Source: Fasciolopsis buskii (taxonomy: Eukaryota; Platyhelminthes; Trematoda; Plagiorchiida; Fasciolidae). Taken from it: a stretch of DNA of 64,000 nt. The stretch lies in assembly GCA_008360955.1 (NCBI GenBank), contig LUCM01007302.1, positions 47,491-111,490 of the forward strand, read 5' to 3'. Shown in pieces: positions 23,696 through 35,187 of the stretch (position 1 is the first letter of the stretch; each line of letters begins with the position of its first letter). Below the pieces are notes generated by a model that was not told the DNA's origin, did no database searches, and saw only the letters and a list, made by a program, of their open reading frames with translations. Position numbers and translations under genes: made by a program.

Positions 23696-24306
23696 GGACC
23701 AAACCCTGTGATCATTTCGGTGGCGCGCAGAAGGCCGAGCACCTCTTCTCTAGAAACATTTGTGCTTGCTATATCATCACCCTGAACAAATATGGCCGGG
23801 ATATAAGTGGATGGATGGATGAAGGCACGATTGTTACTGTCGACATCCGCAGAAGTTTTGTTTGCTTCTTCTTCCCACAGAACAGTCGAATGCCTTGTCA
23901 TAGGATGCGACTGTTGTAACCACCCAGGAGTTGGATGGCGAATGTAGTGTTGATGCGTTGGATTTCAGTTTTTATTATTGGGGTGGAAATATATCGCACA
24001 CACGAATTAGTAAGGGATTTGCAGAAGTGTTGCTTCCATCATCTTAGAGAGTTCAGTTTCTGGGTGGAGATACGACCATTTGAGATGATTGGTGTTTCTG
24101 AGGGCCATCAGATGCCATAGATTGCATCGGCCGTCGCCATGAAAAGTTTGTCATTGTCTTTGAGCAGGGGTTCAAAAGAGAAGCAAGTAGATGAAAGAGA
24201 AAGGGATTTCTGAAGAATATGATTTTTGTGTGAACAGTTACGGAGGCGAACTCGGATTTGATTTGCTTGCCTGATGGAATGGATGGCTGACCTAGGGTAT
24301 ATCTTG
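23696..24306 (-). repeat. Near-identical inverted repeat arm (right)
   Basis: Partner of 12318-12928. Both arms encode the same linker peptide with the same interruptions, so the identity is not explained by selection on a working protein. Confidence 0.88.
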
Positions 24307-24452
24307 GCCTTTAACGGAAACGGACAGTGATTACTACTTGAAATTGGGGCACACAGATTCAGGGATACTAAGTCAAAATGGCGGGTGATTAGTTTATCTA
24401 AATTGGAGTCGCCTACAGTTGGAGATGCGCACCGGTCAGCCGAATCAAACAC

Positions 24453-24839
24453 AGTTAGTGTTTAAGTAGACGTTTGAATGGGATCACCCACAATAATATG
24501 CAAAGCAACCTATAAAACAGCGAATGCGCAAATCAACAGCGGATTTTTTTCAGACCGAAAGGATATCCAGTTTTGCCAAAGCGCCACCATTCTTTTTGTT
24601 CGAAACTGTCTTACCGACGGGGTCCGAAGCTGTCTATTGACTTGTTTGAATCAGCAACATCCGGGTTCATGCAAGATTCTTTTATGTGGAGGACAGTTTG
24701 AACAAGGATCGGTGATTGAATTATATGGAGCAGATCCGATGTTTGCGTAAACAGAGAGCAGAAGTTGATAATCAGCACTGCCGGATTGGGTGATAATAAA
24801 AAAATCAAGATGCCGTCTAGCTTGGATTTTTTCATGTGG
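24453..24839. other. Spacer between two minus-strand LINE remnants
   Basis: It may include more of the decayed endonuclease region of the LINE to its left, but I could not identify conserved blocks with certainty. Confidence 0.4.
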
Positions 24840-25984
24840 TGGTGAGTAAAGTGGTTGATTTCCTCTTCCGCAATGAAAGAATTTTTGACATCAATGATTT
24901 TTGAAAAACCAAGTTCTTTTCATAGACTGGAACCTCAGTTGGGAATGGATGAGTGAGAAGGGGTAGAGTAACTCTCCTACGTTCTTCATTTTTAAATGCA
25001 ATGGATGACGGTAATAAAATGCCCAACTGCTGATGAGGGCTGTTCCTTAATGACAAATATTTAAAAAAAGAAGTTGTTTCTGACGGATATTTTTGTTGGC
25101 GACGGAGTAACAATCCACTCTGCATTTTGGAGAGTGCAAGAGCGGGTTTCTAACGCAGTGTGCAAAGACGCAACTGTTCCCCGTAATAATGTGGTTAAAG
25201 AGCACCAGGTTCGCTGTTGTGCTATGGAGCTACAAGGGATCCAATTTAAGCAAATCACAGCGTTCCATATAATTCAGGCTTTCAAGTTACCGAATCAGCT
25301 GCTTGCTAGATGCACGCTGGACGATTTAAGTTATTGTTCTGTCGCACTGTCTCTTGCTAGGAAAACTTGGAGAGCAATAGTCCAGAATGGGTCTGCCGTG
25401 GGTTCTAAAAACAATGGGGCCCCAATACTTTGTTTGCTTTCGCAAATTATGTGAGAGTATGCTTAGAGAAGTTTAAGGTGCTAGAGTACTTTAGGCACAG
25501 ATCGCAAAATTGACAGTCATTGAAAAATTTGATTTACTTTGGTGGCGTATAGCGCTTTTACCCAGTAAGGCTGCTGTTTTCAGTGAAGAATTCTAGCCTA
25601 CATTCGTTTTTCAATGTACCGAGTGACGCTGCCTCTGGTGCCAAGTTACTTCTGGCGGACTCTAAAGCGTCGGGGCAAAAGATTCATACAGTTTTGATAT
25701 CTTCAAAGAAAACAGTGGATGCCGTTTTGAATGCTATCGATGACATCGTTGACGTACATCACGAATGTCAGGGGGCCCAAAAGGCTGCCTTGGATTTTAC
25801 CGATCGTTCACATATGAAGTCATCTATTTGAATTAACTGGGTTTTATATGACGGATGTGATGAAAGCCATGATAGGACTGGATTAAAAATATCGCAGGAT
25901 GCACATTTTTAAGCACCCTACGGCGGGACACTATTGGAAGCCTTCTTCATGTCAAACGGATTACTGTAACTGACAATCCTGCGC
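24840..25984 (-). pseudogene. LINE RT palm to C-terminus, second family
   Basis: Minus-strand traces in order: DMKKASNSVPP (motif A, about 25950), PVLSWLSSHPSYKTQLIQID, GSLLGPLTFVMYVNDVIDSI (palm entry, about 25790), then in the C-terminal part RPILDYCSPSF, RCDLLKLDPL, NHIITGNSCVFAHCVRNPLL, HSPKCRVDCYSVANKNIRQ. The last blocks are the thumb and tail of CR1-like RTs. Frames change several times and the FADD box is not seen, so it is dead. The upstream part of the same copy continues at 26300-26845 beyond an inverted fragment. Confidence 0.75.
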
Positions 25985-26290
25985 TCAGGGCCCCAATGGT
26001 AGCCTTCAGGCAGTCAGTCACGCTAGTAGCGTCCCAGGTCCTTTCCTATTTCTGCTATGCTTTGTTGATATATTTAAAGTTATTCGACATGGCACGCCAT
26101 TCCTGTTTGCCAATGACATTAAAATTGTCTGCTCTTTTGAGGCTGGTTCTTAAGCTCTACCCTAGCACTTTTCAATGAAGACATAGAGTCACTTGATAAC
26201 TGGTGCTCCAAGTGGCTTATGAAGTCCTCCGCTGAAAAACGTTCGTTCTTCAGAAGCTTTTTTATTCTGGAGACTATCTGGATGTGTTTG
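25985..26290 (+). pseudogene. LINE RT palm fragment in opposite orientation
   Basis: The plus strand reads VASVPGPFLFLLCFVDIFKV, then IRHGTPFLFANDIKIVCSFE and, after a shift, SLDNWCSKWLMKSSAEK. FANDI replaces the catalytic FADDI box, removing one Asp. It belongs to the same family as the surrounding minus-strand element but faces the other way and breaks that element in two, either as a nested insertion or as an internal inversion. Confidence 0.75.
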
Positions 26291-26299
26291 ATCGGACTT

Positions 26300-26845
26300 T
26301 TATTCGCGGACCCTTAGTGTGCGCCATTTTTGTGAACGCGGATAATCACAGTTTTCCACTGTGACGGGAAGGTGCGGTATTAAAATGGACAAGTTGAAGA
26401 TGTTTGTCAACAAAATTTTGATATCATTCCCATCTAGCAAAAGGGCAGATGGAGGTACTGCGTTGGGTACTGTGTGTGAGCTGATTTCGGCTCTTACCAA
26501 CAGCTGGGCTATGTTCTTCGGAATATCTACGACTGCCGAGCACGAATCTGCAGTCAAGCTAGGTTGGCACGGGGAAGAAGGATTGTTGTCGTTCGCCGGA
26601 GCAGATGCAAAATAGTCCCCGAATGCCTCTGCAATTTCCTGTGGGTTGTTTACATAAATTTTGCTGTGAATGAGTTTTGGGACTTGAGCGGCTGAGAACC
26701 TGGAAAGGGGTGTTCTGCTTTTGAGTAATTTTGCCAGGGTTAGATTTGGGTTCAGATGTTCTAGAGCTTCCGGCTCTTGTTTTTCGCTATGGCGGTCCGG
26801 TATTGATTGTAGGGTTTTAGCAGGACAGTATATTTCCGAAAACAA
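26300..26845 (-). pseudogene. LINE pre-RT linker, 181 open codons
   Basis: A continuous minus-strand frame reads VPKLIHSKIYVNNPQEIAEA, FGDYFASAPANDNNPSSPC, PPSALLLDGNDIKILLTNIF and LPVTVENCDYPRSQKWR. The pattern (write-off of an active group, then FGDYF, PSALLL, and a P-L-W-VIPRPKNG-like end) is the linker between endonuclease and RT in Jockey/CR1-like LINEs. It is the longest intact piece of this family here. Downstream the element is interrupted by a reversed fragment. Confidence 0.72.
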
Positions 26846-27989
26846 CGAAAAATCCTTGTTCTTGTAAACGGTCGCCTGCAGTTAATTATGCATACAGTTT
26901 ATTCGGTCGAAATAAGTTCTTTCGGGAGGCATGTAAATAGCGTTAGCTGGCCTGGTGGTTTCAAGGCACCCGCGCGGTTTGGAGTATAGAAAGCTGGCGG
27001 TCACTTGCAATTCGGCCGTTAAAAACGAGTCTCAAACGAAGCTACGAAATAAAAGTAAAGGAATCTGCACGAATAAACCAGGCGTACGGCCGCACCGATG
27101 AATCCAGCAGTAAAACTAAAGGTACTACACAGAGTGCAGGTGACGTCGATCGGCGATTCGTAGCGCGATTCTGCAAAGATAGACTTCCGACGCTCTGGAT
27201 AGCACCTCAGATTCTCAAAGTAACGAGTGGCTCAATTGGATGCGGAGCACAAGAAATAACATGAATGAAGGTGTGGTGATAGAGAATGAACGGAAATTAT
27301 CTATTCAATGCAGTAAGCAAATACAAGAGGTTCTGCCCACTTGATCGGGTCCAACAACACTTGCCCGAGCGTGACAGCCGAAAATCAACGCACAGGAACC
27401 CAGCGTCTGCCGTCGACTAACGTGAGCGATGAAACGAAATTAGACCGTAACAAAATAAGCCGCCTCAAATCAAGTGACCTGTGACTGCACCGAATACCCA
27501 TAAACAAATCTCAAATAAAGAGCGCAAGGACGAAACAACGAAGGGTAAATACATCGAGCCGAAAATAGACGGTGGCCAGAAACAGTGTCATTACGAGTGA
27601 GTTGGGCATTAATAGTTTGGTATCGGAAGAGCAACGATCAGAAGATGGAAGAGGAATTTTCAACCAACTTTCATTTTTCTTCCTATACATGCTATCGTCG
27701 GATTATTTAAAATCTTTGTTGAATTTTCAACTTGAGTATTTATTGAGGCGTGTACAAGCACCTTAAAATCAATAATCGCACAGTGTGCTTCCATGAATGC
27801 AGTGGTCGGATTGGCTAAGTGAATTGCTATTGACTTCACACTGGCTACGATAAAGATTACTCAACTGGTAGTGAAAAAGTTAAAACAACTAACGGGTCTT
27901 AAATTCGGTATACCCTGACAAATGAGAGATAATGGATGGGATTCATACGGCTACCTTGGAACCTTCGTTTAGTTTGCTGGGCGGACCCG
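26846..27989. other. No recognisable gene
   Basis: About 1.1 kb of GC-moderate sequence with short open frames only. Nothing identified. Confidence 0.5.
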
Positions 27990-29024
27990 CCTGTAGTCTT
28001 TTCTGGACTGCATGAGCCAGGGTGGACTAATGTGTGACTGTAACTATTCAGATGTGATAGCGATCTACAAGGAAATTTCCCGCGAGCGGATAAGTACCTA
28101 TCGGCCCGTGAGCCTCACGAGTGTTCTGTGCGGGTTTCTTGAGAGACTGGTGAGGGCACACTTGGGGAAGTACTTCATGATGTACTCACCTTCTGTAGAG
28201 CGCAACATGCATTCACCAAAAAGGGATCGGGTCTCTCAAACCTTCTTGGGTTATGAAATGAGGTTGCGGCCGGATTCAATGAAGATAAGTTCGCAGAAGC
28301 ATGCCAATTAGATTCAAGCAAGTGTTTGATTCGGAGAGCCGTTTACAGCCGATGCGAAAGATCCAGGCTTTCAGAACTGAAAACTCGGAGTTAAACTTGG
28401 TGGCAGATTTCCTGAAGACCAGATTCTTTTATTTCACAGTAAGAAAAAAGTTCAGAGCAGCTCGGGGCACCAAATGAGGCACATCACTGTCCGGTTTTCG
28501 GACCGCCACTGTCCCTGCTCTATATAAATTAACTTGCCGCACGGCTACAGCTAACGTTATTTACTTCGTGGATGACGTGATGATAGCGGGGCTGCCCATC
28601 GTGAGGGAGTAACTAGGAAGAAAAATTGGAATGCCGTGTTGCATATACTGCTGAACGAAAAAATTGCATAATGAACGCTGCCTCAGAAAGACTGGTTGTA
28701 GTGGTCAAAAATAAGAGCCAAAATTGTTGCAGGTCATAAGACAACGGATTTATGGGTATTCAGGAGCGCAAACTGCAAGTGGGCTGGAAATGGAAAGGCT
28801 GCCGCCCGAGAAGCAGAGGAGATCCCCCAAGGTTACGGTCCTCGGTATCATGTAGAAAACCGGAGTTGCTCATCCCCAAGACAATATTCACCTCACGTCT
28901 GGAGTGCTGCATACAGGCATGGGCACCATCTCTTAAAAAGACGTGGCTTGTCCCAAGAGTGTTCAACGGCCCGTCACTAGAACCTCTGAAGGAGACGCGG
29001 GCCAGTCGTACGTCAGAAATCTGA
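27990..29024 (+). pseudogene. LINE RT fragment (fingers and C-terminus)
   Basis: The frame at 28012-28311 reads RISTYRPVSLTSVLCGFLER then LVRAHLGKYF, matching the NYRPVSLTSV-K-LERL block of the RT fingers. A palm trace near 28555 reads ANVIYFVDDVMIAGLPIVRE in a mixed frame, so a VDD box survives. The C-terminal piece at 28872-28930 reads FTSRLECCIQAWAPSLKKTW. The central part is condensed and frameshifted. This is a third LINE type, related to the element that follows in the same orientation. Confidence 0.68.
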
Positions 29025-29029
29025 CTTAA

Positions 29030-31157
29030 ACTTGTGTTGGATGAAAGAACGTGAATTCGGCATCGATTTGATGAAAACGTTCATAATATGGCGGGGTCCA
29101 TGGGTTTGACTCTGAGGGCATCCTCATACAAGCGCGGGGATAGAACGCGGAGAAAATGTATAATGCTCTGGCATGCATGCATAGGTTATTTGTACGTGTA
29201 AACACTTTGTGCAATTGAGTGGTTGGGGCTCGGAATACGCCGTCATCGGAATTATTAAGTGTTGCAGGCGAGAAGCCGTTTAAAAATGCCATTAGTTTCA
29301 GTGTTGGGTTGCTAGGATGCTGGTTGTTGCAAGAAAGGCCGATTGGTGAGAATAAATGTCAGTATGAGGATGTGAAGTAATGAATATTGAACACAACGGT
29401 CCCTTATTTCAAGAGTAAGAATTCTCTATTCCTGGCTCATTTTAGCGTATACGAGATCTCTGCAGCAAACAAAAATTAAGATGGAAAACAAGACTGACGC
29501 TGGTGGAACCGAATCTTGCAAAAACTTCCGTGGGAACTTTGGACGCTCGAGACGACATTGCGGGCACTTCTGTATTGTGCAAAGTGAACTAAACAGATTT
29601 GAGCACTCAGCTACCAGCAGTTTACGATCCCATTAGCCTGCCTAGTATGAACAGCAGATTTCTTGAGCGCAATTCGAAGCTTGCCACCCTGCCAAATTCA
29701 CGGGACAAAGGTCGCCTGTCTCCAGATTTAGAAGGTGCTGTAACACAAATGTGCCATGCTTGTGGACAACCTGACGTAGGCGTCCGACGAAGGAATGTTC
29801 ACACGCCCGATGTTTACTGACCTTACAAAGCACTTGACTAGGTCAATCATGTTACTCAGGTGTACAAGCTTGGGGTTGGTCTTTTGATATCATTGATGGT
29901 CTGGCATAATCTTGTGGTCTAACTGGAACGGGAACTGGAACAGGAAAACCCCTGAAGGAGTACTTTGAAACAGGATAGTCACTCACATGGAGGCTAACAA
30001 GCTAATGATGATACAGCAGCACGGAATTTGGCCCTAGCACTCCTGTCTGGCCGACATTATATGCCTCCTGGACGAAGTAACAGGTAGAATTGTCAAAGAC
30101 GAGAGGACAGAAGACTGCTATCTGGACTTTCAGAAGGCCTTCAATTCTGTGAGCCGCAAGCTTCTTGACCAGAAAGTGAAGACTTTCGGAGTTGATGCTA
30201 AGGTGAATAACTGAATAGCACAGTGTCTGAAGGGCCGATCTTTCAGGGTGAGTCGACGGGTGTCTACCGGACAGAGGTTTGTAACACAGCTGGGTAACTC
30301 AGGGGTCTGTCTTAGGGCCACCGCTCTTCATGATGTATATCAACGAAACAGCTAATGGATTGGAAAATCCGTGTCTCATGTTTGCTGACGACATCGAACT
30401 ATTAGGAAAAACAAACAATCAAGCTATCCAGAGGGATCTGGATAAAGTTTACCAGTGGTCGGTCAACTGGGATGTCTCGTTGATCTTGGGCAAATGTGAG
30501 CGGCTCATGGAAGGAGAAGCGAATTCTCCTCGCCATGTGGGTCCACCTGAGCATCAGGTCACGATGGGACAAGTTCAGCGAGCAAGAAACATTGTGATAG
30601 TCGTGAGTGTAGACTTCAAACCTAGTCTGCAATCAGAAGACAGCCAAGAAGACATGGCGTGCCCTATGCTAACTTAAGAGGGCCGCAGGATCTAGAAGGC
30701 CTAACGTTCTTCTGCCATTGTTCGAGGCATCTGTCCGACCGCACTTGGGATACTGTGTCCAGGGCTGGAGACCATATTTTGTAAAAGATAGTAAAATGTT
30801 GGAACAGGTTTAACGTGTTTTTCACTGTGGTTTGTCCATTTGTGGCATACGGAATATGAACACAGGCTCAGGGGGTAGGCCCTGGAGAGATACAAGGAAA
30901 GAGGTGGCCTAATACAAACCTTCAAGATCATCAAGGATCTGGCCGAGATACGGGATCACCGTGGAGCCCTTTTCCAAATAAGGGACAACGACACACTTAG
31001 AGGTGACGGGAAAACGATTGTGGGAGAACACGTATCCACCAGGTTGAGGAGCAGACCGTTTGGCACAAGAGTGGTGATTGTCTGGGATAAATTACCGGAG
31101 GAAGTGGTCGAGGTAGGATCGGTGCGCGAATTCAAAGGGAGACAGGACGATGCATAG
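29030..31157 (+). pseudogene. LINE copy with RT palm and C-terminal end
   Basis: Inverted relative of the element at 1.4-5.3 kb. Motif A is visible as DCYLDFQKAFNSVSRKLLDQ (about 30105-30170), followed by a stop. The open frame at 30330-30677 has MMYINETANGLENP, LMFADDIELLGKTNNQA and WSVNWDVSLILGKCERL, so the catalytic FADD box is intact in this piece. Beyond it come VQGWRPYFVKDSKMLEQ and the final block SRPFGTRVVIVWDKLPEEVV with EFKGRQDDA before a TAG at 31157. Frameshifts before the palm (GNSGVCLRAT instead of a PQGSVLGPLL block) show it is dead. Confidence 0.82.
29107..30830 (+). repeat. Near-identical inverted repeat arm (right) of 1668-4719
   Basis: Positions sum to 33826 with the part right of the first gap and to 32498 with the part left of it, without indels. 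A few single-base differences were seen (for example near 29620 and 29978). Outside both ends the two elements are still recognisably homologous but much more diverged. Confidence 0.85.
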
Positions 31158-31369
31158 TTAGCTATGTTTGCAGAGGATAGTGCATGAATTGTGGGGTTCA
31201 GGAGATAGTCGAGAGGAAAGCACCACATGTATTGATTCTTCTCATGTAGGGAATGAAGAGGGCTCTCCACCTGTTGTTGTGGCATCATCAGATACAAGGA
31301 GCTCTCGTTGCAAGGACCTCGACGATGGGGCGTCTCGCCGCATAGTCCTTTAATCTAACTGGAACTGAG
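31158..31369. other. Spacer between two convergent LINE remnants
   Basis: Follows the 3' end of the plus-strand LINE. No feature recognised. Confidence 0.4.
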
Positions 31370-32230
31370 ACTAGTCACCGCTAATCGCCAGACAAAGGGC
31401 CTGGTGCTTCTGTGACCACGAACTGGACACACACAAAAGCAAACTCCGGCCGAAGCATGGCCGGAGTTCACAGGCCTGGACCACGATGACCGAGGGCCTT
31501 CGACTGGTCCGCGCTGCCGTCGACGAATGGCCATGTGATCGATCCAAGTCCAATAATTTAAAGGCGAAATAATACGTCAGTTGGGCCGATGTCCCCTTTT
31601 CTGACGAAAATTGATGCTCACCAGAAATAGCCTAAGGTCAGTAAAATTTGAATAAGACGATCGCCATTGTCGATCCAATCGGATGGAATAGAAACTCGAC
31701 CTCGGATGTGCCGCTTTTTCTCCGTTAGGTATATAAGTTAAGCGGAAAAACCACCCGCAACCACCACAAAGTCCGTCAATTGACACTTTGGAGTAGCCGA
31801 AATATCTCTCGGTTGAATTTGTCACTCTTCTCAGGGGTTCTGCAGTCAAGGGGCGCATAGGCAGACACAACTAACAAGAAACGGCATTCCGACTCATTGC
31901 CATTGACAAATACAGGACCGCTTATCCGAGATGCACATAACCGACTGGTGACTGCGATCCGGTCTAACGTGCCGCGCATGGCCCGCATGCTCAGAATGAT
32001 CAGAAAGCCAGATTGGCCACGAGTGCCCAACGGCGGATCACTGATTAAGCAAAGAGTGAAGAAAGAAAACAGAAAAGCATTCGAGGTGCGGAAAGTGATC
32101 ATGGATGTGGGATTCCTTGTCCACGTTTCTGAAACATACCATAGGTCTGTTTTCAAAGTTTCGAGGGATCTAACTTGCGAAGCTTTTTTCCTATTTTTGA
32201 AAGTGCGCAGACATTGAGTGAACTCAATTA
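31370..32230 (-). pseudogene. LINE endonuclease domain, broken
   Basis: Minus-strand traces in order: LSSLNVCALSKIGKKLRKLD (about 32220), DLWYVSETWTRNPTSMI, RLCASRISGPVFVNGNESE with LLVVSAYAPLDCRTPE, then in other frames a VVVAGGFSA block (usually VAGDFNA), DNGDRLIQ, INFRQKRGHR and WTWIDHMAIRRR-RGPVE. These are the successive blocks of the apurinic-like endonuclease of LINE ORF2. Catalytic Asp-Asn in GDFNA is altered to GGFSA and several stops interrupt it. It lies tail-to-tail with the LINE at 29.0-31.2 kb, so the two are separate insertions or rearranged parts. Confidence 0.8.
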
Positions 32231-34439
32231 AAGTGAAAATTTGAGTCTTAATAATGCCGGCGAACTGTTGCTTGCCCTAACCGTAATGCTGCCATCGCAT
32301 GAATCCGTCAAGCACCAGTTCTTTATAGCAACTCTCATGGTTCCTAATTCGGAAGAAAGGGCATTAGAAAGGTTTTCTGTAGGAAGGATGCTGGAGATGT
32401 TCGTGCCGTTAGTACTTCTAGATTGGTGACACTGCAGATGGCTTCTTTTGAGAACCCAAACGGTGCCTTTGACACAAACGTCTTGCAGCAAGGCGTTGGT
32501 GTGTTAGCCCAGCAAGGGGTTTCGCAGCAAGCGCATAGTCATTTTTACCAACAATGATCGGTGCAATGAATGGGTTGATCTCGGGTACCCTGTGCAGTAT
32601 GGACTTCATTGCCTTTGTGCTATTCATTGAAGTCTTTATGGACAAAAGCTGCTAGGGAGTCCAGCCACTAAGCAGGAGAACTGTTAGAGTTACCAACCAA
32701 AGCATTTATTCCTTACAAGAGCCTGTCCGCAAGGCAGCGGGGTGCGGCTGAGTGAAAGCCCACCTACTTGGGTCGGCTATTCTTCCAGTCATTTTTCCGA
32801 CTCAGCTGCCAGCTCAGATCAAACACTCGAAGTGAAAAGCGAGATCAATTTGTTCAACCTTTACCGATTGACTTTCTAGGCACGGTTGCATCTTCGGCTT
32901 GAGGTAAGCCTGTTGTTGTGTCATGGAGGCAAGCAAGTCGTCACACCATGTCAAGTTAGTTGCCGCAGTATTACCCAAAACAGAAAATTACAGGTATACG
33001 CAAATGCATTGAAAAGTTTTATTATTGCAAACGAAAAAAAGCTGTACAGAATGTCATGATCCATGATTCCTGCATATTCCTCAACTGTACCCATACATAA
33101 GTGACAACGATTTCTATTTGGTGAAAATATGTATGTGCATGTATTTTTGAGTATACATTTATAAAAAAATATATGTATCTCGTCATGGATAGCGGACAGA
33201 CAAATTTTTGGTCCCGAGATGTTTTCCCCTGTTGTACGAAAGTGCAGTGCAAATGTTTTTGTCATACCTAAAGGTTGAATAAGAACGTTTTAAATAGAAA
33301 GAACAGTGTGTTTATTTCCTATCTGTTTTTCACCCGACTTCGCCACTGTGTTAATAAAAACCGATCGATCTTCTTCATGGATTTATCCATTTGCTCGCTG
33401 CATGTTTATATAACGCCTAATTAATAGCATCAGGTAAAGCGTAGGTAATTAACCGTTAGAGCAATGATGTTTCATTTTTTCATCCTGACCAGCAGCAGAT
33501 AGTGCTGTATCGTTGGACAAAGTGGCAGATGGCGTTTTTCATACAGTACCACCCAACGATTTAGTACATATTTGCGCAAAGACTGGGACTTTTTGAAAAT
33601 GTAATAAGACCTGCAATTGCCAGGATTTCGTAATTTGCGGTGAACTTCAACTCCTGTTCCAAACTATTAAGCTACCTAAAATTAGCATTGTTTAGGTTTG
33701 AAGGTGGCAGAGGTTATCTTCTTGTTGGCTGTAGTGAGCCCCAGTAACCTGACCTCCATATCATCCATGTTTCATCAAAATGTATTGCATTCTTTCTAAC
33801 CACAGTATCTCCAGGTATGACGGTACGTAATGCATGCACGGGGCCACACTGCATTAGATTCCTTAGTTGTAAGCCACGATTCCGTCATCCTCTCACTAGC
33901 CAATGTTGCCTGCCTTAATATTTATTAGTCACTGTAACTGCTGAATATACCCACCGCCACTTGAATTCGTTGTGGGTAAAAGCACCAGCACTATGCTTCT
34001 GGGCCCAGGTTCTATGTGGATACTGGAATCCAATACGAAAAGAATGATTATATCTTAAATCACTCAGTAAAACAAGGCCCAGTTCACGGATGCGTGAGTG
34101 CGTATTCCCTGTGTCGGAAGAGGCCTTCGAATGAAGTCTTCGGGCGCTGAAAAGGTGAATTGTGTGTGAAAATGAATGCGAAGCATCCACGTCTTTCACC
34201 AGGGATGTTGTGAAAGTCTAGCTTTGCTGGACGTGGCGCCAAATGAACATCCGCTAAATGGTATCCGACATGGGTTAAGCGGGGCAGTTCGCCATTCTTG
34301 TAAGGAAAAGCTATAACATGTTCAATAGTCCCAAACTGTTAAAAATTGGGAAAAGTGAGCCGCAGCGGTTAAGGTGTAGCTGGTGAATAATATAAGACGC
34401 CAGGCTAGAAGATGGCGTCTCGCCCAACGAATGTTCCAA
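32231..34439. other. No recognisable gene
   Basis: About 2.2 kb, becoming AT-rich after 33000. Open frames are short and overlap on both strands. Nothing identified. Confidence 0.5.
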
Positions 34440-34489
34440 AGGTTTTCTTTCCATCGAGCAAGCCTAATTAAAGCAATCTACAAGCACTA

Positions 34490-35186
34490 ATGAGCATCAA
34501 TGCTTCTGTATCTGTAAAGTACACCTTATGACACTCACAGACTGAGAGGCATTCAGACAGTTTTCCTTCAGCAGCCAATTATCGGCAGTATTTGGCCTAA
34601 CTTTTGTTCTGCGGCCATCGTACGTGCTTCTCGCCAATCATCCATCTGCTGTTTGCGTCTGCGAAAGAGCCATCCTCCTTGAACCGCAGAATTGGAAACA
34701 TGTAAACGGAAATGGTATGGTACTGGGAAGACGAAATATCATGAAATGCGTGGGAAAGGTATCTCAGGGCCAAAAGATATACAACGGGGATTTTTTGCAC
34801 TGTAGACAACGTGAATTCCTTTTGGAATCAACGAAAAGAGTGTGCAATAGATTTGTGTGAGTTCCCACAATACTTATTCCGGCGTCCACACAACCATTAT
34901 AGCTGATAATTATTGGAAACGTGCGGAGAACGTGGAGGAACCTGCATCAATTCTACCGGGTATTTTGACTTCTATCCATGTCTGTACGAATGCAGCAAAA
35001 AATGCGTCCCAGCTGAACCTTGTCTAGTATGGAGTGTAGAAAAGTACTGTAATACATATATTACGTACTTTTAGCATTGAATAAACTTCAATTTAACATA
35101 AGAACCACACACTTCATAAGATATTTCCTCCTCCCAGTACCATACCATTTTCGTTTACACGTTTCCAATTCTGCGGTTCAAGGAGG
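34490..35186 (+). repeat. Long inverted repeat, left copy, ending at a gap
   Basis: Reverse complement of 35375-36071 (positions sum to 70561). The inner part looks identical; the outer part has scattered differences, and homology continues outward at roughly 80 percent for about 70 bp. The copy is itself an A-spacer-A' structure: 34490-34735 is the inverted partner of 35110-35186 plus sequence that would lie beyond the gap. Confidence 0.85.
34913..35074 (+). CDS. Hypothetical cysteine-rich ORF in the inverted-repeat spacer
   Basis: A 53-codon open stretch (no ATG) with seven cysteines: CGERGGTCINSTG, then YFDFYPCLYECSKKCVPAEP, then C-VWSVEKYC. In the same frame upstream, before two stops (34903-34908), is FWNQRKECAIDLCEFPQYLF. 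The even Cys spacing suggests a secreted disulfide-rich domain or an exon of one. No splice acceptor fits clearly. I do not recognise the family. A second, inverted copy lies at 35487-35648. Confidence 0.25.
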   Translation: METCGERGGTCINSTGYFDFYPCLYECSKKCVPAEPCLVWSVEKYCNTYITYF

Positions 35187-35187
35187 N
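35187..35187. other. Single-N assembly gap
   Basis: One N joins two contig ends that are inverted copies of each other. As at 3063, it most likely represents an unresolved join. Confidence 0.95.

Larger units (their letters stand above)
22166..24452 (-). pseudogene. LINE copy in inverted orientation, interrupted by an insertion
   Basis: Minus-strand relative of the 12.1-14.2 kb copy. 24452-24108 holds the end of the endonuclease region and linker (LITRHFDLVSLNLCAPISS). 23901-23617 reads VSREEVLGLLRATEMITGFG then PDSLSSATLRHGDV. After an insertion, 22753-22550 reads RVSRIVHVSSGLILSAHPIL and PLTKSVIALIHQRHI, the RT fingers. The copy then jumps from a motif A trace near 22540 to the C-terminal domain at 22391-22166 (SAREKFANTLLPEPTHPLHN, SKCHPHIFTRSDFRSM), so the palm is deleted. 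It cannot be active. Confidence 0.78.

Noticed and set aside
29107..29436. Small frame MAFLNGFSPATLNNSD on the minus strand, also present at 4534
   Set aside because: Lies within the near-identical LINE-associated core, opposite to the coding direction of the element. Repeated because the repeat is repeated.
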